Positions 25,520-35,144 of a stretch of DNA of 64,000 nucleotides are shown piece by piece; position 1 is the first letter of the stretch, and each line of letters starts with the position of its first letter. The DNA is taken from NCBI GenBank assembly GCA_017427945.1, contig JAFRRT010000013.1, positions 87,311-151,310 of the forward strand, read 5' to 3'. The DNA comes from Muribaculaceae bacterium. GTDB taxonomy: Bacteria > Bacteroidota > Bacteroidia > Bacteroidales > Muribaculaceae. The translations under genes and the position numbers were made by a program. The notes beneath the pieces are model-generated. The model was not told the origin of the DNA. It saw only the letters and a program-made list of their open reading frames with translations, and searched no databases.

Positions 25520-25659
25520 CTACTAATTTTGCAAATACATTATATATTATAAGAAAATTTCAGAAAAATGAGTGCAATCGTTTGCGCTGTTATGGCTTTG
25601 TTGATGGGCTGAAATAGAGCGGTTTATAAGCAGGAATTTGTGTGCACGAAATCACATCA

Positions 25660-26955
25660 TCAGCATACATCGGCAATGAGTTCAAATGGCATGGCCTGCG
25701 TGATGCGTACTTGGGCAAAATCGCCAATAGTGAGGGGTGTATTCTTGGTGATGAGCACTTCGGGGTCCACCTCGGGGCTGTCCCATTGTGTGCGCCCAAT
25801 GTAGTAGTCTTCTTCCTCGCGGTCCACAATGACGCGCAAGGTATGGCCCACCTTCTGTTCCTGAATTTCGAGAGAAATATCTTCTTGCAGTGCCATGAGT
25901 TGCTGTAGGCGTTCCTGCTTTACCTTTTCAGGAATGTCGTCGTTCAGGTGCTCCGCTGCCCAGGTCCCTGCCTCCTCGCTATATGCAAAGGCGCCCATGC
26001 GCTCAAATCTCGCCTCGCGTGTGAAGTCCATCAGTTCCTCAAACTCTTTCTCGCCTTCGCCCGGAAAGCCCACCATAAGCGTTGTGCGGATGTGAATGCC
26101 CGGCACCTCACGGCGCAGGCGAGCCAGCAGGTCGAGTGTCTCCTGGCTGGTGAAATGGCGGCGCATGTTGCTGAGCACTTTGTCGCTGATGTGCTGCAGG
26201 GCGATATCCAGGTAGCTGCACACGTTGTCGCGGCTTGCCATCACTGGCAGGATGTCATAGGGGAACTGGGTGGGGTAGGCGTAATGCAGGCGTATCCACT
26301 CCACGCCTTCGATATCTGCCATGCGGTCGATGAGCTCGGGCAGCATCATGCGTCCATTCAGGTCGGTGCCGTAGGATGATAAATCCTGTGCAATGACATT
26401 GAACTCCTTGACACCTTTTTCTGCAAGAATGCGCACTTCATCAAGCAGTTGCTCCATGGGCACCGACGTGTGACGGCCCGTGATGAGCGGAATGGCGCAG
26501 AAGGCACAAAAACGGTTGCATCCTTCAGAAATCTTCAGGTAACAATAATGCGGTGGGGTCGTAAGACATCGTTCTCGAGCCAGGTCATCGCGATAGGCGT
26601 GCCCCAAATCGGTTAGCATGCCTTTCCAGTCAAACTTCCCATAAAGGCGATCCACCTCGGGCAATGCTTCCATCAGGTCGGCACGGAATCGTTCCGACAG
26701 GCAACCCATGACGATGAGTTGGCGGATTTTGCCTTGCCGCTTTGCCTCACCCAGTTGCAGGATGGTATCGATGGATTCTTGTTGGGCATCGGCAATAAAG
26801 CCGCAGGTGTTCACCACAACGGTCTCTCCGTTGATGCGGCTGGGGTTGTGTTCTACACGGAAACCGGCCGCTTGGAATTGGCGCATAAGTTGCTCGCTGT
26901 CCACAAGGTTCTTGGAACAGCCCAGCGACACGATGTCTATCTTGTTTTTCCTCAT
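25660..26955 (-). CDS. rimO: Ribosomal protein S12 methylthiotransferase RimO
   Basis: Radical-SAM enzyme of 431 residues that methylthiolates Asp of S12. The N-terminal domain carries three cluster cysteines (Cys13, 51 and 85; VSLGCSKNLVDSE is diagnostic for RimO over MiaB). The radical-SAM CxxxCxxC is GCNRFCAFC (146-153). A TRAM domain fills the last 65 residues. It follows ftsY with a 36-base gap holding a palindrome, so the two are probably cotranscribed. Confidence 0.95.
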   Translation of the reverse strand: MRKNKIDIVSLGCSKNLVDSEQLMRQFQAAGFRVEHNPSRINGETVVVNTCGFIADAQQESIDTILQLGEAKRQGKIRQLIVMGCLSERFRADLMEALPEVDRLYGKFDWKGMLTDLGHAYRDDLARERCLTTPPHYCYLKISEGCNRFCAFCAIPLITGRHTSVPMEQLLDEVRILAEKGVKEFNVIAQDLSSYGTDLNGRMMLPELIDRMADIEGVEWIRLHYAYPTQFPYDILPVMASRDNVCSYLDIALQHISDKVLSNMRRHFTSQETLDLLARLRREVPGIHIRTTLMVGFPGEGEKEFEELMDFTREARFERMGAFAYSEEAGTWAAEHLNDDIPEKVKQERLQQLMALQEDISLEIQEQKVGHTLRVIVDREEEDYYIGRTQWDSPEVDPEVLITKNTPLTIGDFAQVRITQAMPFELIADVC

Positions 26956-26962
26956 AACAGTA

Positions 26963-26984
26963 GAGACGCAAAATCTTGCGTCTC
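26963..26984. repeat. Short palindromic repeat between ftsY and rimO
   Basis: GAGACGCAA and TTGCGTCTC form a nine-base hairpin with a four-base loop. The type GAGACGCAA..TTGCGTCTC is, to my knowledge, a common intergenic palindrome in Bacteroidota genomes. Confidence 0.55.
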
Positions 26985-26991
26985 AATCTGT

Positions 26992-27960
26992 TTATTGTTC
27001 TTCTGTTACTCCGAACAGCGATTTCACAAACTCTCGTTTGTTGAAAATCTGCAGGTCGGTCATCTGCTCACCCAGACCGATGTATTTCACGGGTATCTGG
27101 AACTGGTCGCTCACGCCGATGACTACACCACCCTTGGCGGTACCGTCAAGTTTGGTAATGGCAAGAGCATTGACCTCGGTGGCAGCCGAGAATTGTTTTG
27201 CCTGCTCAAAGGCATTCTGTCCGGTTGAGCCGTCAAGAACGAGCAGCACCTCCTGCGGTGCATCGGGCAGCACCTTGCGCATGGTGTTCTTAATCTTGGT
27301 CAACTGGTTCATCAGGCTCACATTGTTGTGCAGGCGACCGGCGGTGTCGATGATAACCACATCGGCATTCTGGGCCTTGGCGCTCTGAACGGCATCGTAA
27401 GCGACTGCAGCAGGGTCGGTGCCCATCTTGTGCTTGATAACGGGAACGCCCACACGGGTACCCCAAATCTCGAGCTGCTCATCGGCGGCGGCGCGATAGG
27501 TGTCAGCGGCACCAAGCACCACTTTGTTACCGGCTTGCTTGAACTGGTAGGCGAGTTTACCGATGGTGGTGGTCTTGCCTACACCGTTCACACCCACGAC
27601 CATGATGACATAGGGCTTGCTGTCCTCTGGAACCGTGAAGTCCTCGAGTTCGGCGTTATTGTTGTCGGCGAGCATCTGCGAAATTTCATCACACAGCAGC
27701 TCGTTAAGTTCTTCGGTGCCTACATACTTGTCGCGGGCCACACGTTCTTGCAGCCGTTCGATAATTTTAACTGTGGTATCTACTCCCACGTCGCTGGTGA
27801 CGAACACCTCCTCCAGATTGTCCAGCACATCGTCATCGACAGTGGATTTTCCGGCCACGGCATGCTTGATTTTCTCAAAAACTCCTTGTTTGGTCTTTTC
27901 CAAACCTTTGTCAAGCGTCTCTTTTTTCTCGTGCGAGAAAAACTTTTTGAACAGTCCCAT
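26992..27960 (-). CDS. ftsY: Signal recognition particle receptor FtsY
   Basis: SRP-type GTPase of 322 residues that docks SRP-ribosome complexes to the membrane. The N domain covers about 1-100. The G domain has GVNGVGKTTTIGKLA (P-loop), DTYRAAA, DTAGRLHNN and TKLDGTAKGG. There is no long acidic A domain, as usual in Bacteroidota. It is the first gene of a pair with rimO. Confidence 0.96.
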   Translation of the reverse strand: MGLFKKFFSHEKKETLDKGLEKTKQGVFEKIKHAVAGKSTVDDDVLDNLEEVFVTSDVGVDTTVKIIERLQERVARDKYVGTEELNELLCDEISQMLADNNNAELEDFTVPEDSKPYVIMVVGVNGVGKTTTIGKLAYQFKQAGNKVVLGAADTYRAAADEQLEIWGTRVGVPVIKHKMGTDPAAVAYDAVQSAKAQNADVVIIDTAGRLHNNVSLMNQLTKIKNTMRKVLPDAPQEVLLVLDGSTGQNAFEQAKQFSAATEVNALAITKLDGTAKGGVVIGVSDQFQIPVKYIGLGEQMTDLQIFNKREFVKSLFGVTEEQ

Positions 27961-27987
27961 AATTGGTTGCTTTTAATTATTTTGAGT

Positions 27988-27996
27988 GCAAAGTTA
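27988..27996 (-). promoter_or_regulatory. -7 box of ftsY-rimO
   Basis: TAACTTTGC, 27 bases before the ftsY ATG. Confidence 0.6.
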
Positions 27997-28059
27997 CACA
28001 TTTTATTGCGCTTAAAGGGAGTGATGGGTGTTTTTTTTGTTTTCCTGTTGTGCGATGGA

Positions 28060-28088
28060 TTGAATTTGAAAACTTTTCACTACTTTTG
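28060..28088 (+). promoter_or_regulatory. Promoter of the C45-type hydrolase gene
   Basis: TTG (28060-28062), 18 bases, then TACTTTTG (28081-28088), about 35 bases before the ATG. Confidence 0.65.
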
Positions 28089-28123
28089 TACCCAACGATT
28101 TAGACATTATTAAAAACGATAAT

Positions 28124-29257
28124 ATGAAAAGAAGATTGATTCTCGTATTGTTGGCAATCGTGGGCATTGCAATCGTCTCCGATGCTTGTACATCAGCTAT
28201 TGTGAGCGGTAAATTGACTGCCAATGGACGTCCGTTGTTGTGGAAAAACCGTGATACGAACGACTTGAATAACCGTGTGGAGCGCATAAAGGCCCATGAT
28301 GGTTTGTATGAGTTTGTCGCTTTGTTTGATGCCCGCGACTTACGTGACACAGCCGCTTGGATGGGTTTCAATGAAGTGGGCTTTGCTGTCATGAATACCG
28401 CATCATACAACCTGAATGGCAACGATGGAGTCAAGAATATGGATCGCGAAGGTGAGCTGATGCGCTATGCGCTTGAGCGTTGCAAAACGGTAGATGATTT
28501 TGAGGATTTGCTCAAGAACTTGCCCAAACCCCTTGGTGTCGAGGCAAACTTTGGTGTTATCGATGCCCAGGGTAATGGCGCCTATTTTGAGACAGGCAAT
28601 TATAAGTATGTGAAGTATGACCTTGCCGATGCCCAGGATGGCATTCTCATGCGCACGAACTATTCTTATAGCGGCGTTGCCGACAAGGGCTATGGTTACG
28701 TGAGGGAAAAGAACGAAAAAGCATTGCTCGCTCCCCACATTGCTGCTCAGGATATCACTCCCGCTGTATTTACCGAGGAACTGTCCCGTACGTTCTACAA
28801 TTCACTGTTAGGAAAGGATTTCACCCGCAGCGGTGACACATGGATAGTTGATCAGGACTTTATTCCGCGGCGCATTTCCACTGCAAGCGTGGTCATTGAA
28901 GGCATTATCCCCGGTGAGAATCCTCGCTTGACGACCATGTGGATTGCGTTGGGTTATCCCCCTTGTGCCGAGGTGTTCCCGGTATGGGTAGGAGAGGATG
29001 GTGTCGCACCAGAGCTTACTGGTACCACAAAAGACAATCATTCGGTGCAATGTGACCTTGTGAACAAGCGCAAAGCCGAGGTGTTCCCTGTAGAGCGCGG
29101 CAACGGCAAGCAGTACCTGAAGTTGTCCAAACTTTATAACAACGAGGGAACGGGTTACTGCCAGGTGCTCACGTTGAAAAACCGTCAGACTTACAAGCGA
29201 GGATACGAGGAAATTGCTCGTCGTCGCAGCATGTACAATAAACACAAAAAGCATTAG
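28124..29257 (+). CDS. C45/choloylglycine hydrolase-like Ntn-hydrolase, secreted
   Basis: The 377-residue protein has an N-terminal signal (to about residue 21) followed directly by Cys22 in ACTSAIV. That is the expected catalytic N-terminal nucleophile of Ntn-type linear amide hydrolases and acyltransferases. RPLLWKNRD and MGFNEVGFAVMNTASYN fit the conserved core (Arg/Asp and Asn regions). Likely substrates are N-acyl amides, but the sequence does not show which. The gene overlaps nothing and is followed 28 bases later by a small membrane protein gene. Confidence 0.72.
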   Translation: MKRRLILVLLAIVGIAIVSDACTSAIVSGKLTANGRPLLWKNRDTNDLNNRVERIKAHDGLYEFVALFDARDLRDTAAWMGFNEVGFAVMNTASYNLNGNDGVKNMDREGELMRYALERCKTVDDFEDLLKNLPKPLGVEANFGVIDAQGNGAYFETGNYKYVKYDLADAQDGILMRTNYSYSGVADKGYGYVREKNEKALLAPHIAAQDITPAVFTEELSRTFYNSLLGKDFTRSGDTWIVDQDFIPRRISTASVVIEGIIPGENPRLTTMWIALGYPPCAEVFPVWVGEDGVAPELTGTTKDNHSVQCDLVNKRKAEVFPVERGNGKQYLKLSKLYNNEGTGYCQVLTLKNRQTYKRGYEEIARRRSMYNKHKKH

Positions 29258-29285
29258 CCTGCGTTTGCTCGAGGAGAACAAGACA

Positions 29286-29756
29286 ATGACCATCGACAAT
29301 TGTAGTGTGTCGGCCGGTTTTTATATGCGTCACCTGGGTGCGCTGTTTCTTGCCGACAACTGGTTTTACATGGTAGCGCCACTTGCCTTGTGCGCAGTGC
29401 TTGCCGTCTGGATTGACGTGCGTTTTGTTATTGTTGCCATGATGGTGTTGTTTATGGTGATTCCTTTATTATTGGCAATGCTCTATTTCTATTATGGTTT
29501 GTCGCCTGAAGCTCGTTGGTCAATAATGGAAAAGGAGATATCAATCGATAACCAATGCTTAACATTGTCATTTGTTGACGAGCGCATGAAAAAACACGTC
29601 ATCCGGTGGGATGACGTGCGTCATATCATTGAAAAGGATGGTGCGTTTTTGTTTATGCTTCGTGGCAAGCGCTATACATGCTTGATGTTGCCTGCCTCAG
29701 CTGTAAATCCAGATGTCGCGCAGGCGCTGAGGCAATTTGCCTCTCAAACTCATTAA
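29286..29756 (+). CDS. Small membrane protein, YcxB-like C-terminal domain
   Basis: From ATG 29286 it has 156 residues, with two membrane helices (about 36-75). The soluble domain that follows has strands like EKEISIDNQCLTLSF and IRWDDVRHIIEKDGAFLFML, resembling the PH-like YcxB C-terminal domain. The function is unknown. Its last 60 bases overlap the end of the convergent HU-CCDC81 gene. The longer frame from 29214 would overlap the previous gene and is not favoured. Confidence 0.6.
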   Translation: MTIDNCSVSAGFYMRHLGALFLADNWFYMVAPLALCAVLAVWIDVRFVIVAMMVLFMVIPLLLAMLYFYYGLSPEARWSIMEKEISIDNQCLTLSFVDERMKKHVIRWDDVRHIIEKDGAFLFMLRGKRYTCLMLPASAVNPDVAQALRQFASQTH

Positions 29757-30626
29757 CTGGTTGTAATCGTCGCTGCGGGCAATGTAAACGCAAGTCAATC
29801 CTTTATAGCTCAACAATTTCATATAAGGCACGAGGTCGCTGTATTTCTTCTTGAAAGCATCGAGCTCATGCTGGTTGCGCAAGGTTGCGATGACCATGTA
29901 ATACTTTCCTGACGTATTACCAACGCCACCGAATGCAGGGTTGGATTCCACCACTTCAATCTCTTGCGGGGCAATGCCTTCTTGAACTGTCATGCCCAGC
30001 TGCTGGGGCTGAGGTGCCGTTACTGTTGGAGTCATGCTCGCCATGTTGTGACCTTCACGGTCGGCAATTATGGGTGTCGTGAGCATGATGCCTAAGCCTA
30101 TCAGTACAGCGATTGAAGCAGCGATGCGTGCGGCTTTGCGTGAGAAGAGGTTCTTACCTTGCAACACGTTAGGTGTTGATGCAACGTTCTCTTCCTTTTG
30201 CTCTAGCGCTTGAAGTGTCTGGATTTCCAAATTGGTCAAACCGAAGAAGTAGTTGCATGCATTGCACTGCATGGACGGCGCAAACTCAACGTTTTTTCCC
30301 GAAGGACGAAAATGGCCTAATTTCCCCATGGATACTTCAGTGCCTTTGGCCAATTGCTGACGGAAGGACGTCACGGCATCGTCAATGACGTGTAAGGCAT
30401 CATCATAGCTAATTCCTTCACGTCTCATGATAGAATGGGCCAAAAGTCCATCGTTGTGAGAAAGGCTTGAATTAAAACCGATGGAACGCTGCGGGCACTG
30501 CATCGAAGAGCTCCCTTGTTGATAATGAGCAGGATTATCGTTGGCAATAAAAGCACCCCAACCAGGAACAGTCACGCAGTCATGGCACGTTATCAGGTAT
30601 TCTATATGTTCAATGATTGAAAACAT
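29697..30626 (-). CDS. HU-CCDC81 and SPOR domain membrane protein
   Basis: The 309-residue protein starts with a bacterial HU-CCDC81 tandem (about 1-125; VPGWGAFIANDNPA, SLSHNDGLLAHSIM and GKLGHFRP). A single membrane helix follows (about 168-187), and a C-terminal SPOR domain (about 238-309) that should bind denuded septal peptidoglycan. It is a Bacteroidota architecture, probably linked to division, with the HU part in the cytoplasm. A consensus promoter ends four bases before the ATG, so its mRNA should be leaderless. Confidence 0.82.
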   Translation of the reverse strand: MFSIIEHIEYLITCHDCVTVPGWGAFIANDNPAHYQQGSSSMQCPQRSIGFNSSLSHNDGLLAHSIMRREGISYDDALHVIDDAVTSFRQQLAKGTEVSMGKLGHFRPSGKNVEFAPSMQCNACNYFFGLTNLEIQTLQALEQKEENVASTPNVLQGKNLFSRKAARIAASIAVLIGLGIMLTTPIIADREGHNMASMTPTVTAPQPQQLGMTVQEGIAPQEIEVVESNPAFGGVGNTSGKYYMVIATLRNQHELDAFKKKYSDLVPYMKLLSYKGLTCVYIARSDDYNQLMSLRGKLPQRLRDIWIYS

Positions 30627-30630
30627 CTCA

Positions 30631-30660
30631 CAAAAGTACTCATTTTGGCTCCCTCGGCAA
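30631..30660 (-). promoter_or_regulatory. Promoter of the HU-CCDC81/SPOR gene
   Basis: TTG (30660-30658), exactly 19 bases, then TACTTTTG (30638-30631). The ATG starts four bases later. Confidence 0.75.
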
Positions 30661-30704
30661 AATTTTTAAGTCAAAAAAGTTATTAACAGCGATGCTTTTA
30701 CTCA

Positions 30705-31280
30705 TCATCTGAAAATTTGCCGATATGCTTCGGCTTTCTTTTCCAAAGCAAGAGGATAAGCCCTGGAAGTTGATGGCATGCGCCACAGTGTAAAGTCGTG
30801 AGTGCCAATTCTGCATGCAATAGGTTGACCGATAGGAGGAATACTGGTTGCAGTTTGCTCAGCGACTACACATGCCGCTTTTTCGCCAGTGGCTATAACA
30901 TGTGAAATACTCGGGTTGTCATCAAGCAGAGTTCGCAAGTCGATGGGTTCTACAATCTCTAGGAACTTGTCACTTGCATTGCCCTTGAGTCTTCTCACAG
31001 CCATGGCGGTATCCCACAAAGCAATCTTTTCTTTTGCCAGAAGTCTCTTAATCTTTTCTAAATCAAACCGTTTAAGGTTTTCGTTCCATAACGCATTGCG
31101 ATCGTCATAGAAAATAATGCCCATCACACGCCAGAAGTCGTTTGTCCGATTCGGGTAAAAGAAATCCATTGACCAACGTTCTGGCTTAGGCGGGAAAGTA
31201 CCAAGAAATAGAAACTTTGCGCCTTCTGAAATGAACGGAGGCCATGGGTGCCGCTCTATTTGTGGTTGCTGATTATTCAT
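30705..31280 (-). CDS. Uracil-DNA glycosylase family protein (TDG/Mug-like)
   Basis: Protein of 191 residues from ATG 31280 (MNNQQPQIERHPWPPF). It has the FLGTFPPKPERW motif, a variant of the family GxxPG water-activating loop, then YPNRTNDFWRVM and a late MPSTSRAYP that corresponds to the leucine-loop region. It probably removes damaged or deaminated bases. An upstream extension to 31358 is Phe-rich, contains the likely promoter region, and is not part of the gene. Confidence 0.8.
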   Translation of the reverse strand: MNNQQPQIERHPWPPFISEGAKFLFLGTFPPKPERWSMDFFYPNRTNDFWRVMGIIFYDDRNALWNENLKRFDLEKIKRLLAKEKIALWDTAMAVRRLKGNASDKFLEIVEPIDLRTLLDDNPSISHVIATGEKAACVVAEQTATSIPPIGQPIACRIGTHDFTLWRMPSTSRAYPLALEKKAEAYRQIFR

Positions 31281-31358
31281 AACTGCAAAGAAAACGAAAA
31301 AAATTGCTTTAGCAAGGTGTTTTTGCTGAAAAAAATAATGATTGTTTCGATTTTTCAT

Positions 31359-31367
31359 TAATTTTGC
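31359..31367 (+). promoter_or_regulatory. -7 box of the polysaccharide export gene
   Basis: TAATTTTGC, 36 bases before ATG 31403. It rules out the in-frame ATG at 31364. Confidence 0.6.
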
Positions 31368-31402
31368 ACATCAGAATACAAATCAATCAAAATATCAAAA
31401 TT

Positions 31403-32212
31403 ATGAAATTACATCATCTTTTTTCAATTTGCATTGCGGCCTTGCTGCTTGTGGCATGTAAACCTGACAAGGACATTACCTACATGACCAATATTGACAA
31501 AATCCCATCTGCAGCTCTTACGGCAGCAACAACTCAGGCTGGTGACTTTACCATCAAACCTGGCGACTTGCTACAAATTAATGTGGCATCAACCAATTCT
31601 GATGCAGTGAAGCCATTCAACAAAATCCAGTATGTGCCGACTTTGGGTACCAGTTCAACATATGGTTTGGGAGACCAATCGGTTGTTTACTATCTTGTTG
31701 ATGATGATGGTAATATTGATTTCCCTGTTATTGGAAGAATCCATGTTAAGAACATGACAAAGAGATCTATTCAAGAGTACATCGCATCATTGATTTATCC
31801 GCGTTATTTGACCGAGAAACCTGAAGTAGAATGCCGTATCCAGAACTTCCGTGTGTTCTGTGTCGGTGAATTCAATCATCCAGGAGTTATTTCTGCTGAC
31901 AATGGACGTCTTAATCTGATTGAGGCCATTGCCCAATGTGGAGACTTGACGCTTCAAGGTGAACGTGATAACATTATGCTTATCAGAACAGATGCTACTG
32001 GCCAGCGTTACATGAAGCGCATTAATCTTAATGATGCGAACTTCATGACAATGCCTGAGTTTGAGCTTCAGCAGAATGATATCCTTTATGTTTCCCCTAA
32101 CGTATACAAGAAACGCAGCGTATGGCAGGTATCTCCTATGTTCTCTTTTGGCGTCTCGATGTTAGGAACAGCAATGTCTCTCATTACTTTTGTAACAGTG
32201 TTGGCTAAATAA
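31403..32212 (+). CDS. Polysaccharide export lipoprotein (Wza/BexD-like)
   Basis: Outer-membrane lipoprotein of 269 residues (lipobox LLVAC, Cys19). The Poly_export domain starts near residue 47 (FTIKPGDLLQINVAS), and an SLBB-type unit follows (about 155-235; VFCVGEFNHPGVIS). A hydrophobic C-terminal stretch (about 245-267) is normal for Bacteroidales members. It forms the exit pore for capsule or exopolysaccharide. Unusually, no Wzc-type tyrosine kinase or glycosyltransferase is next to it; clpB follows after a terminator. Confidence 0.87.
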   Translation: MKLHHLFSICIAALLLVACKPDKDITYMTNIDKIPSAALTAATTQAGDFTIKPGDLLQINVASTNSDAVKPFNKIQYVPTLGTSSTYGLGDQSVVYYLVDDDGNIDFPVIGRIHVKNMTKRSIQEYIASLIYPRYLTEKPEVECRIQNFRVFCVGEFNHPGVISADNGRLNLIEAIAQCGDLTLQGERDNIMLIRTDATGQRYMKRINLNDANFMTMPEFELQQNDILYVSPNVYKKRSVWQVSPMFSFGVSMLGTAMSLITFVTVLAK

Positions 32213-32235
32213 CGTAGAAGAATAAATACAGAAAG

Positions 32236-32272
32236 AAGCGGCTCCCCGGACCCTGGGTGAGCCGCTTTTATT
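32236..32272 (+). terminator. Terminator after the export lipoprotein gene
   Basis: AAGCGGCTC and GAGCCGCTT form a nine-base stem followed by TTATT. Confidence 0.85.
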
Positions 32273-32371
32273 AGACTGACAAAATGGCAGTCTCAGCCCA
32301 TTGGCATAAGTTATGATTGTAATTATGAGGACTATGTGTTACTACATTTTGAACGAAAGGAGAAACAATAT

Positions 32372-34960
32372 ATGAACTTTAACAATTTTACAATCAAAGC
32401 ACAAGAAGTTGTGCAAAAGGCAGTGGGTCTGACCCGGAGTGGTGGACACCAGGCAGTTGAGCCAGAGCACCTGCTGAAGGCTTTGTTGTCTGAGGCCGAT
32501 TCGGTGATAAAATTCATTTTCCAGAAATTGGATGTGAATCTCGTCAATATTGAACGTCCTTTGGAGGCTGCCTTGCAGAAGCTGCCGCATGTGAGTGGAG
32601 GCGAACCATATCTTAGCAATGACGCAAGTAAGGTCCTCGAGAAGGCCAATAGCATTGCGAGCAAGAACGGTGACCAGTATGTGACTGTTGAAGCCATACT
32701 GATGGCATTGTTTGAGGTGAAGTCTACGGTATCTACCATCCTGAAAGATGCCGGAATGACCGCTGACGATCTGAAAGCGGCCATCGACGAGTTGCGCAAG
32801 GGTAAAAGCGCCACTTCTCAGAGTGCCGAGGAACAGTACAACGCCTTGAACAAGTATGCTATCAATCTGAATGAGCGTGCTCGCCAAGGCAAACTTGACC
32901 CTGTCATCGGCAGGGATGATGAAATCAGGCGTGTGCTGCAGATTTTGAGTCGACGCACAAAGAACAACCCCATCCTTATTGGTGAGCCCGGTACAGGAAA
33001 AACGGCCATCGTAGAGGGTCTAGCCCAACGTATTGTGCGTGGAGATGTGCCCGAGAATCTCAAGATGAAGCAGGTTTATTCACTTGATATGGGCTCTCTG
33101 ATTGCCGGTGCCAAGTATCAGGGTGAATTTGAGGAACGTCTCAAGTCAGTCATCAATGAGATTACACAGGCTAACGGCGAAATCATCCTGTTCATTGATG
33201 AGATCCACACCCTCGTGGGTGCAGGAAAGAGCAGTGGTGCGATGGATGCTGCCAACATCCTTAAGCCCGCTCTTGCACGCGGTGACTTGCGCAGCATAGG
33301 TGCAACCACTCTCGATGAATATCAGAAGTATTTCGAGAAAGACAAGGCTTTAGAGCGCCGATTCCAGATTGTCATGGTTGATGAGCCCGACGAAGAGAGT
33401 TCCATTGCCATCTTGAGAGGCTTGAAGGAAAAATATGAGAACCATCATAAGGTGCGTATCAAGGATGACGCAATTATTGCTGCCGTGCAGTTGAGCCAAC
33501 GTTATATCAGTGACCGTTTCTTGCCTGATAAAGCTATCGACTTGATTGATGAGGCTGCGGCTAAGTTACGCATCGAGATGGACAGCGTGCCCCAAGGACT
33601 TGATGAGATTTCCCGTAAGATTTCGCAGTTAGAGATTGAGCGTGCCGCCATCAAGCGTGATGGAGATGCCGACCGCATTGCAGTGCTGGACAAGCAGATC
33701 GCAGAGCTCAAAGACCGCGAGAGCGACTACAATGCCAAATGGAAGAGTGAAAAGGAGCTGATTAACAAAATCCAGCAAAACAAAATTGATATTGAGCATC
33801 TGAACTTTGAAGCCGAGCGTGCTGAACGCAATGGCGACTATGGCAGAGTGGCCGAAATACGCTATTCGCTGGTCAAACAGAAACAGGACGAGAATCTTCA
33901 GATTCAAGAAACCTTGCGACAGATGCAAGGAGATAAGGCGCTCATTAAAGAGGAGGTTGACAGCGATGACATTGCCGAAGTGGTATCCCGTTGGACGGGT
34001 ATTCCCGTGACTAAGATGCTTCAAAGCGAAAAGGAAAAGCTGTTGCATCTTGAAGATGAGTTGCACAAGCGCGTTGTGGGTCAGGACGATGCTATTAAGG
34101 CAATCAGCGATGCAGTACGCCGCAGCCGTGCAGGTTTGAATGATCCGCGCCGACCCATCGGGTCCTTCATTTTCCTTGGTACCACTGGAGTGGGTAAGAC
34201 AGAGCTTGCCAAGGCACTCGCAGCCTATATGTTCAATGACGAGAACATGATGACGCGAATCGACATGAGCGAGTATCAAGAGAAATTCTCGGTGACTCGA
34301 CTCATCGGTTCTCCTCCTGGATATGTGGGTTATGACGAGGGCGGACAGCTTACCGAGGCAGTAAGACGCAAACCCTACTCAGTTGTGCTGTTTGACGAAA
34401 TCGAAAAGGCAAACCCCGATGTGTTCAACGTGTTGTTGCAAGTGCTCGATGATGGACGATTGACCGACAATAAGGGAAGAACGGTCAACTTCAAGAACAC
34501 GATCATCATCATGACCAGCAACCTGGGTTCTAACCTTATCCGTGAACGTTTCGAACACCTGACTCCCGATAACAGGGAAGATGTGATCAATCACACGCGC
34601 GATGAAGTGCTGGAAATGCTTAAGAAAGCTATCAGGCCCGAATTCCTCAACCGCATTGATGAGATCATCATGTTCGCTCCGCTTGATGAAGAGCAGATCC
34701 GTGAGATTGTCACCATGCAGATCAATGGTGTTAAGAAGATGCTTGCTAAAAACGGGATTACGCTTGAAGCGACCGATGCTGCAATTACGCTGTTGAGCAA
34801 GGCGGGCTACGACCCCGAATTCGGCGCTCGTCCTGTTAAGAGAGCAATTCAGAGCCTTGTGCTCAACCAGCTCAGCAAGGACATCATTGCCATGAAGGTC
34901 AACCGTGAGCGTCCCATCACGATCGATGCCATTGACGGCCAGCTGGTCTTCAATAATTGA
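32372..34960 (+). CDS. clpB: ATP-dependent chaperone ClpB
   Basis: Disaggregase of 862 residues that works with the DnaK system. Order: Clp N domain (about 1-145), AAA-1 with Walker [10 protein letters not shown] and Walker [10 protein letters not shown], the coiled-coil middle domain (about 400-525; charged [18 protein letters not shown]-type heptads), AAA-2 with [14 protein letters not shown] and VLFDEIEKA, and the D2-small domain. The start ATG 32372 is set by the ribosome-binding site AAAGGAG (32356-32362). An upstream in-frame start at 32336 is not needed. Confidence 0.97.
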   Translation: MNFNNFTIKAQEVVQKAVGLTRSGGHQAVEPEHLLKALLSEADSVIKFIFQKLDVNLVNIERPLEAALQKLPHVSGGEPYLSNDASKVLEKANSIASKNGDQYVTVEAILMALFEVKSTVSTILKDAGMTADDLKAAIDELRKGKSATSQSAEEQYNALNKYAINLNERARQGKLDPVIGRDDEIRRVLQILSRRTKNNPILIGEPGTGKTAIVEGLAQRIVRGDVPENLKMKQVYSLDMGSLIAGAKYQGEFEERLKSVINEITQANGEIILFIDEIHTLVGAGKSSGAMDAANILKPALARGDLRSIGATTLDEYQKYFEKDKALERRFQIVMVDEPDEESSIAILRGLKEKYENHHKVRIKDDAIIAAVQLSQRYISDRFLPDKAIDLIDEAAAKLRIEMDSVPQGLDEISRKISQLEIERAAIKRDGDADRIAVLDKQIAELKDRESDYNAKWKSEKELINKIQQNKIDIEHLNFEAERAERNGDYGRVAEIRYSLVKQKQDENLQIQETLRQMQGDKALIKEEVDSDDIAEVVSRWTGIPVTKMLQSEKEKLLHLEDELHKRVVGQDDAIKAISDAVRRSRAGLNDPRRPIGSFIFLGTTGVGKTELAKALAAYMFNDENMMTRIDMSEYQEKFSVTRLIGSPPGYVGYDEGGQLTEAVRRKPYSVVLFDEIEKANPDVFNVLLQVLDDGRLTDNKGRTVNFKNTIIIMTSNLGSNLIRERFEHLTPDNREDVINHTRDEVLEMLKKAIRPEFLNRIDEIIMFAPLDEEQIREIVTMQINGVKKMLAKNGITLEATDAAITLLSKAGYDPEFGARPVKRAIQSLVLNQLSKDIIAMKVNRERPITIDAIDGQLVFNN

Positions 34961-34978
34961 CATTAACGCAAATTGATT

Positions 34979-35026
34979 CATGTGTGGTCATCGCCCGTTG
35001 TGGGCCGTGGCCACACATGTTTTTTG
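34979..35026 (+). terminator. Terminator of clpB
   Basis: CATGTGTGG and CCACACATG form a stem followed by TTTTTTG. Confidence 0.85.
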
Positions 35027-35058
35027 TTTGAAGTGATGGCTGATAGCGATTAAAGTAT

Positions 35059-35067
35059 TAATTTTGC
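35059..35067 (+). promoter_or_regulatory. -7 box of the DUF6056 pair
   Basis: TAATTTTGC, 77 bases before ATG 35145, giving a leader of about 70 bases. Confidence 0.55.
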
Positions 35068-35144
35068 AGCAATGATTTATTGAGTTGATGTGGTGACTAC
35101 AAACATAGATTGCAGTCATGACATCATAAAAGTTTATTGATGCA

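Noticed and set aside
27328-28113. 261-codon plus-strand frame opposite ftsY
   Set aside because: Shadow of ftsY; it also runs through the ftsY promoter region.
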